From positions 1-33,373 of the forward strand of contig QCFJ01000016.1 in assembly GCA_003280265.1 (NCBI GenBank): a stretch of 33,373 nucleotides of DNA. The letters run 5' to 3'. Shown here one piece after another: positions 29,368-33,373 of this stretch. Numbering within the stretch: the stretch's first letter is position 1; every line of letters begins with the position of its first letter. Source of the stretch: Prochlorococcus sp. AG-363-G03. GTDB taxonomy: Bacteria > Cyanobacteriota > Cyanobacteriia > PCC-6307 > Cyanobiaceae. The notes under the pieces are model-generated. The model had not been told where the DNA came from and did no database searches. It saw only the letters and a program-made list of their open reading frames with translations. The position numbers were made by a program, and so were the translations under genes.

Positions 29368-29538
29368 TTACTTTTGGTATGAATTACCTCTGTAAGTCAA
29401 GGATGCTTGCATTTGCTTCTTAGTTTCTGCTTGCCTAGAAGTGTAGACGTTACGTCTGTAACTAAGTTCTACAACTTTTTTTGGAGTAGCCTCTTTATGT
29501 TGAAGATACTCTTTGCCTCTGTAAGTAAGAACAGTCAT
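29368..29538 (-). CDS. DUF4278 family protein (56 aa)
   Basis: The protein opens MTVLTYRGKEYLQHKE and ends ASLTYRGNSYQK. The twin LTYRG-x-x-Y motif at both ends, with a further LSYRRNVY in the middle, is the mark of DUF4278, a cyanobacterial family of short proteins. GGGAAAGAAC precedes the ATG. Its function is unknown, but the repeated strand motif suggests a small beta structure. A strong terminator follows. Confidence 0.8.
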   Translation of the reverse strand: MTVLTYRGKEYLQHKEATPKKVVELSYRRNVYTSRQAETKKQMQASLTYRGNSYQK

Positions 29539-29917
29539 TGTTCTTTCCCGTAGCGCTCAAGACCCCGTTCCATGTCTCAAGTCTTACTGCAGCTATAAAA
29601 CAGCTGAACGTTATACAAACCTAACAGAAATTATCCTCAAATGATGTTCCTAGTGATACATAAAAGAAGGAATTTTTTAGTGTTAAACGAAATAATTACA
29701 TTTTTAACTAAAAAGAACCATTTACCCAAAAAGAAAAAAAATTTTTTGCTGATCATTCACTTTTTTAAATTTTAAATAACCTACCTCTTTGTTCCTATTC
29801 TTAAATAAGCTATTCAATAAAAAGGTTAGATAATGGCCTGAATCGTCAATGTAGTTGACAGTTTAATCCAGATAAAACACTGTTATAAAAAATCAAATAA
29901 AATGCTTCTGTAACACT
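29539..29917. other. Intergenic region, nothing recognised
   Basis: About 380 AT-rich bases. They should include the promoter of the DUF4278 gene on the left. No reading frame with coding character, repeat or T-run hairpin was found. Confidence 0.4.
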
Positions 29918-30049
29918 TCAAGAAGGTAAACCATTTAGGAGCCACACAAAAGCTTCATTATTTAAAATCCAGTTTTTGAGTACTGATATCACTATTAAAT
30001 TAATAAAGAGAAGAACTATCAAACGAAACTTAGAATCATCCAAACCCAT
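29918..30049 (-). CDS. Single-helix membrane microprotein (43 aa)
   Basis: MGLDDSKFRLIVLLFINLIV then ISVLKNWILNNEAFVWLLNG and LPS. One long membrane helix at about residues 9-24 is followed by a partly amphipathic end with two Trp. No strong ribosome binding site. It is the only plausible gene in a 630-base stretch. Family unknown. Confidence 0.5.
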   Translation of the reverse strand: MGLDDSKFRLIVLLFINLIVISVLKNWILNNEAFVWLLNGLPS

Positions 30050-30173
30050 AAGTGCATGAAAATTTAATTTTTTTAAGCCACACCTATTAAAAAAACATAA
30101 CAGTGCTGCGTATCTGGGAACATTGATATTAGCTAAAAGAATTTGCTTGAAGTTATCACATTACCTATGGTTC

Positions 30174-30431
30174 TCAGTCTCTTTTGAAAGGCTTACCACC
30201 TTTACTTAAATAATTTAGATACCTATCAGACTCTCTGAGGTAATAATTCCTGCTTTGACCTATATATTTTGCTTCAATTAATAGTTCAGTAACTTGAGGC
30301 CAAAAAGATTCCGGAACCAACTCGAGTGGGTTAATTGCATTTGGGTTCCAATTTAACTCAGTCAAGAATAGAAACCAAATAGACTTGCACTTATTGAAGT
30401 CAGACAAAGAATCTGAGTGAAAATTATTCAT
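30174..30431 (-). CDS. Small soluble protein coupled to purT (85 aa)
   Basis: The ATG lies inside the last codons of purT (8-base overlap), so the two are very likely cotranscribed and translationally coupled. The protein is rich in Asn, Trp and acidic residues (WFLFLTELNWNPNAINPLEL) and has a basic end (YLSKGGKPFKRD). I do not recognise a family, and a role in purine synthesis is only suggested by linkage. Confidence 0.7.
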   Translation of the reverse strand: MNNFHSDSLSDFNKCKSIWFLFLTELNWNPNAINPLELVPESFWPQVTELLIEAKYIGQSRNYYLRESDRYLNYLSKGGKPFKRD

Positions 30432-31587
30432 TTATGAATTGTATTGATTGAGCTGCCTTATCGGCTTTGATTCTTGCTTCACCAATTGTTGAAGCTTTTG
30501 CTACAGCTACACCCATTCGACGGCCTTCGGTTGAGATGGGCTTACCAAAAATAAACACACTTGTATTCGCTTGACTTAAGGCTTCTTCAACTCCCTTGTA
30601 AGCTATGTTTGTGGCTTTTTTCGAAGCCAAAATTACTCGGCTCGCAGAAGCTTCAGCACACGATATTTCTGGTATTGGCAAACCTAAAACAGCTCTAAGG
30701 TGTAATTCAAACTCATTTATATTTTGGCTTATCAGAGTTACCAATCCAGTATCATGTGGCCTTGGTGAAAGTTCTGAAAAAATCACCTCCTCACCCTTAA
30801 TAAAAAATTCAACTCCAAACAAACCCACGCCTCCAAGATTATCAGTGACACATTTGGCAATCTGTTGAGCCTTCGCCAAGACACTTTCATCTAATTCAGC
30901 TGGTTGCCAACTACATTGATAATCTCCATTATTTTGCTCATGTCCTATGGGAGCACAGAATAATGTTTTACCATTAAATTGTCTAATAGTTAATAAAGTA
31001 ATTTCCAAATCAAAATCAATAAATTCTTCTAATATAACTTTATTAGATTTACCTCTTGATTTTTCAATAGCCAAGGTCCAAGCCTGTTCAAGTTCATTTT
31101 TATTGTTAACTAAACTTTGTCCTTTACCTGAAGAACTCATAACTGGCTTAATCAACAAAGGATAACCAATCTTCTCTGCATGAAAATCTAGATCAGATTG
31201 ATTCATCGCGTAACTGAATCTTGCAGTTCTTATATTTAATTCATTTGAAGCCAAATCCCTGATTTTATCTCTATTCATAGTTATTGCAGTAGCTCTAGCA
31301 TTAGGTATTACTGTAATCTTTTGTTCGATATCCTTTAAAACATCGACTGCTAATGCTTCGATTTCAGGAATAATAATATCAGGTTTACACTTATATATCG
31401 CTTCTATAAGTTCATTATCGTTATTCATATTTAACACCTCGAATTGATCAGCCACCTGCATAGCAGGAGCATTATTATATCTATCACAGGCAATAACATA
31501 ACAACCTAATCTTTTTGCAGCTATTGCCACCTCTTTACCTAATTCTCCACTACCTAAAAGCATTATCTTCTTTGGGAAAAAATTCAT
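30424..31587 (-). CDS. purT: Formate-dependent GAR transformylase PurT (387 aa)
   Basis: PurT makes formylglycinamide ribonucleotide from GAR, formate and ATP in purine synthesis, an alternative to the folate-dependent PurN. The N-terminus has IMLLGSGELGKEVAIAAKRL (residues 8-27) and the IIIPEIEALAVDVL segment that binds GAR. The ATP-grasp domain follows, with GYPLLIKPVMSSSGKGQSLV, KVILEEFIDFDLEITLLTIR and the metal-site block GVEFFIKGEEVIFSELSPRP with HDTGLVT. The length of about 390 aa is standard. A small gene overlaps its 3' end. Confidence 0.95.
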   Translation of the reverse strand: MNFFPKKIMLLGSGELGKEVAIAAKRLGCYVIACDRYNNAPAMQVADQFEVLNMNNDNELIEAIYKCKPDIIIPEIEALAVDVLKDIEQKITVIPNARATAITMNRDKIRDLASNELNIRTARFSYAMNQSDLDFHAEKIGYPLLIKPVMSSSGKGQSLVNNKNELEQAWTLAIEKSRGKSNKVILEEFIDFDLEITLLTIRQFNGKTLFCAPIGHEQNNGDYQCSWQPAELDESVLAKAQQIAKCVTDNLGGVGLFGVEFFIKGEEVIFSELSPRPHDTGLVTLISQNINEFELHLRAVLGLPIPEISCAEASASRVILASKKATNIAYKGVEEALSQANTSVFIFGKPISTEGRRMGVAVAKASTIGEARIKADKAAQSIQFINE

Positions 31588-31972
31588 AATCTTATTTATA
31601 GGTCAAGAAAATAGATATAAATATAATAAGCATAAAAATCTTAAATAGATTAAATTAATAGAAAAAGAAGTAGAAGTTAACAAGGTTTTTAAATGAAAGA
31701 TAAAATTTTTCTAGATAAAGAATTAAAAAGACTCCTCAGGAATTAAATGTTCTCATTAAATTAAGGCACTTATAATTTTGGTTAGAATTAACTGGTTATT
31801 AGCAGATATCTCTTCTAATCAAGAAAACAGAAAAATGATATTTCAACTACCTCAATAGTTTTAATTACTACTCTTTAGTAATGAAATGGTCTTAACTTTG
31901 ACATTAGGTACAACCTAATTTGACAACAATAATAATGAACCTTAGTAGAAGCAAACAAATTTATTCCTTTTA
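31588..31972. other. Intergenic region upstream of purT
   Basis: About 385 very AT-rich bases that should contain the purT promoter and that of the plus-strand microprotein to the right. A 17-codon frame at 31693 is the only ATG frame of note and is not convincing. I looked for a purine riboswitch-like fold and did not see one. Confidence 0.4.
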
Positions 31973-32098
31973 ATGTCATCGCTAGAGCTTGTTTTGATAA
32001 TGTTTTTTGGGAATAAGCCTGCATATGCAAACGATCAAGACAACCTAAATAAAGACATAAAAATAATTAATGGCAAAATTTACAAGCACGCCTCATGA
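31973..32098 (+). CDS. Exported microprotein (41 aa)
   Basis: MSSLELVLIMFFGNKPAYAN has the look of a short signal peptide with cleavage after AYA. The mature remainder DQDNLNKDIKIINGKIYKHA is only about 22 residues. The N-terminus lacks a positive charge, which weakens the call; an N-terminally truncated exported protein is also possible. Confidence 0.4.
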   Translation: MSSLELVLIMFFGNKPAYANDQDNLNKDIKIINGKIYKHAS

Positions 32099-32239
32099 AT
32101 TTTCAAAACTTGTAATTATAATCGATGTAATTAGTCAGATTTTTCACCGAATACAATAATAATGTGATTAGCTGTGCAAACTCTTTACGAGTGGAGCAAA
32201 GTTAGTTAAAAGAAAAGAATAACTTCGACTCATTCATTA

Positions 32240-32455
32240 ATGGTTGCCAAGAAAAAAGTTAAAGACTTCAAGAACCTGGATCAGTTCCCAAATTTAAAAG
32301 AAGCTGTTGTACCAGCTATCAAGACATTACCCACAGGATCAATGAACACCAAAGTAATTATTAATGAAGGTGAAATTGTAGAGAGAGTGTATGAGACACC
32401 AAAAGGTGAGATCATATCACTATTTCCAAATCAATCTTCAAAAGAAGCTGCGTAA
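32240..32455 (+). CDS. Small beta-rich protein, paralogue of the gene at 28392 (71 aa)
   Basis: It shares the LP[AT]GS[LM]NTKVIIN[DE]G core and the VER-[VF/VY]-TPKG block with the minus-strand gene at 28392-28661, and the PNLKEA segment corresponds to PDLKEA there. The N-terminus is shorter and Lys-rich (MVAKKKVKDFKNLDQFPNLK). Two copies 3.6 kb apart on opposite strands imply an old duplication. Function unknown. Confidence 0.75.
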   Translation: MVAKKKVKDFKNLDQFPNLKEAVVPAIKTLPTGSMNTKVIINEGEIVERVYETPKGEIISLFPNQSSKEAA

Positions 32456-32478
32456 ACAATCTATTTTTTAACTGATCA

Positions 32479-32870
32479 ATGTCTTCTAAAGAATAAATTA
32501 TCTCAATCCTAAAAGCATTTGCTTCTACAGAGAGAATGGGATCATTCTTTGTAGGCAATGCAACTACAGACTTTTTGTTTATTAGACCAAGCGCGAATCC
32601 CATTGATGCAAAAGGTTTTCAGAACATGTGGTCCTCAGGAGATCTTGTATTAGAAAGCGCAGAAATCACAAAGGGACATAAACTTGAACTCTTAGGCACA
32701 AATGCTGCTAAGTGCGTTTCTACCTTAGGATATAAATTTACTTACAAGGCTACTCAAAATAAAGACCTATCAACAGTCACTTCGATTTTTAAAAAATTGA
32801 CGAAAAATGGAAAGTAGCATGGATGCAAAGATCCTCAGGCCAATCAGATATTACTTTATGGAACGACTAA
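32479..32870 (+). pseudogene. DUF3804-like protein, disrupted by a stop and a frameshift
   Basis: Read from ATG 32479, the frame is MSSKE, then TAA (32494-32496), then IISILKAFASTERMGSFFVG and NATTDFLFIRPSANPIDAKG, which match my recollection of DUF3804, a SnoaL/NTF2-like cyanobacterial family. The frame holds to SIFKKLTKNGK and a TAG. The expected end, WKVAWMQRSSGQSDITLWND, lies in another frame and is reached if one A is added at GAAAAATGG near 32803. The early stop is one base from CAA or GAA. A shortened product from ATG 32536 could still be made. Confidence 0.75.
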
Positions 32871-33151
32871 TTTAAATTTACTTCTCAACGATTAATTGAT
32901 CGTAAATTGGTTATGTCTGAAAACCTCTTAAGAATTATTCAAAAAGTAGAGATGATTTAAAAGAGAAGCAAATAATATTTGAATTGATAGAGAAGACCAA
33001 TGTTTGAGAGTTAACTTCGAGTTAATGACAACCTCCTAACTAGGGCCAAAAGAATACAATAAAAATAAAAATAAAATGAGCGATTACTCAAAACATTAAA
33101 GAAGACTAAATCGTAATTGCAAGAAAAATGAATTGATCCTTGAAATCAGAA

Positions 33152-33277
33152 TCAAACAATTCCTGGAACGATCCAGCCTGTTATTCCGTAGTTAATGACT
33201 GCTGCAAAGAAACCCATCATCGCTAGACAGCCATTCATTTGCTCTGCAGTTTTCCAGTAGCTTGTTTCCTTATTCAT
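33152..33277 (-). CDS. hli: High-light-inducible protein (Hli, 41 aa)
   Basis: Hli proteins are single-helix relatives of plant light-harvesting proteins. They bind chlorophyll and carotenoid and protect photosystems under stress. The motif E12-x-x-N15-G16-x-x-A19-M20-x-G22-F23 is present in TAEQMNGCLAMMGFFAA; the Arg usually after Asn-Gly is Cys here. The ATG at 33275-33277 is preferred over the longer frame, because the extra 20 residues belong to the overlapping upstream gene. Its start overlaps the stop of another hli by one base. Confidence 0.88.
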   Translation of the reverse strand: MNKETSYWKTAEQMNGCLAMMGFFAAVINYGITGWIVPGIV

Positions 33278-33373
33278 TAAACAACACCTGGGATGATTTG
33301 ACCGGTTGTTAGGTAAGCGCCGACAAGGGCCCAACATCCAACAAATGCTGCGTAGCCATTCAGTCTTTCGGCA
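33277..33373 (-). CDS. hli: High-light-inducible protein, cut by window edge
   Basis: The visible C-terminal part reads AERLNGYAAFVGCWALVGAY then LTTGQIIPGVV and stops at TAA. It carries the E-x-x-N-G chlorophyll-binding core with the NGYAA form seen in one Prochlorococcus Hli group. The last A of the stop is the first base of the next hli ATG (TAATG), so the two are coupled. The N-terminus lies beyond the right edge. Confidence 0.88.
   Translation of the reverse strand, partial: AERLNGYAAFVGCWALVGAYLTTGQIIPGVV

Noticed and set aside
30605-31165. Two plus-strand frames opposite purT
   Set aside because: They are antisense shadows of a clear, full-length purT.
31693-31746. 17-codon frame upstream of purT
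   Set aside because: Lys/Leu-rich chance-type composition and no supporting context.
32913-32960. 15-codon frame MSENLLRIIQKVEMI
   Set aside because: Too short, with no ribosome binding site or neighbour support.
1-33373. Insertion sequences, integrases, prophage or attachment sites
   Set aside because: No transposase or integrase motifs, no terminal inverted repeats flanking a gene and no tRNA-adjacent duplication were seen.

Overview
The window is AT-rich bacterial DNA, packed with very small genes and short spacers. It is most likely from a marine picocyanobacterium of the Prochlorococcus type. Supporting evidence: two tandem high-light-inducible (Hli) antenna-like genes at the right edge; two plastid-lipid-associated/fibrillin-like genes; a carotenoid-isomerase-type FAD oxidoreductase; DUF4278, DUF3764-like and DUF3804-like genes, which I associate with cyanobacteria; and the many 30-100 residue membrane or acidic proteins typical of those genomes. 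The clade cannot be settled from this window. I see no rRNA, tRNA, CRISPR array, insertion sequence or phage gene.

Layout. 1-3.1 kb: a run of small membrane or exported proteins, a DUF1330-like protein, a LOG-family phosphoribohydrolase and the first member of a three-copy unknown family. 3.1-7.8 kb: a MAPEG-type membrane protein, about a dozen microproteins on both strands (several overlapping start to stop), the second family member, a histone-H1-like protein and a small minus-strand operon. 7.8-8.5 kb: a gene-free stretch with two opposed terminators and a 15-base direct repeat, a candidate non-coding RNA locus. 8.5-10.0 kb: a RecB/Cas4-like PD-(D/E)XK nuclease followed by an SRAP (YedK/HMCES-type) abasic-site protein, a likely DNA repair pair. 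10-13.9 kb: a His-tailed microprotein, a fibrillin-like protein, a DUF3764-like protein and an AEC transporter. 14-16 kb: a one-direction cluster of nine or more tiny genes, including the third family member. 16-18.1 kb: a rhomboid protease and a second histone-H1-like gene. 18.3-24.4 kb: fibrillin, carotenoid-isomerase-like oxidoreductase, CIA30-domain protein and GH57 glycoside hydrolase. 24.4-30.1 kb: mostly minus-strand small genes, with a DUF1499 protein, a nitroreductase and a DUF4278 protein. 30.1-33.4 kb: purT with a coupled small gene, a decayed DUF3804-like pseudogene and the two hli genes.

The recognised genes point to photosynthetic membrane and stress physiology (Hli, fibrillin, carotenoid enzyme, CIA30), DNA protection and repair (H1-like proteins, PD-(D/E)XK plus SRAP) and core metabolism (purT, GH57, nitroreductase). 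The unusual part is the number of microproteins. I recovered about 25 candidates shorter than 60 residues by reading the sequence directly; several form small families within the window, and a few show frameshift or nonsense damage. Functions are inferred from recognisable motifs only. No database search was run.
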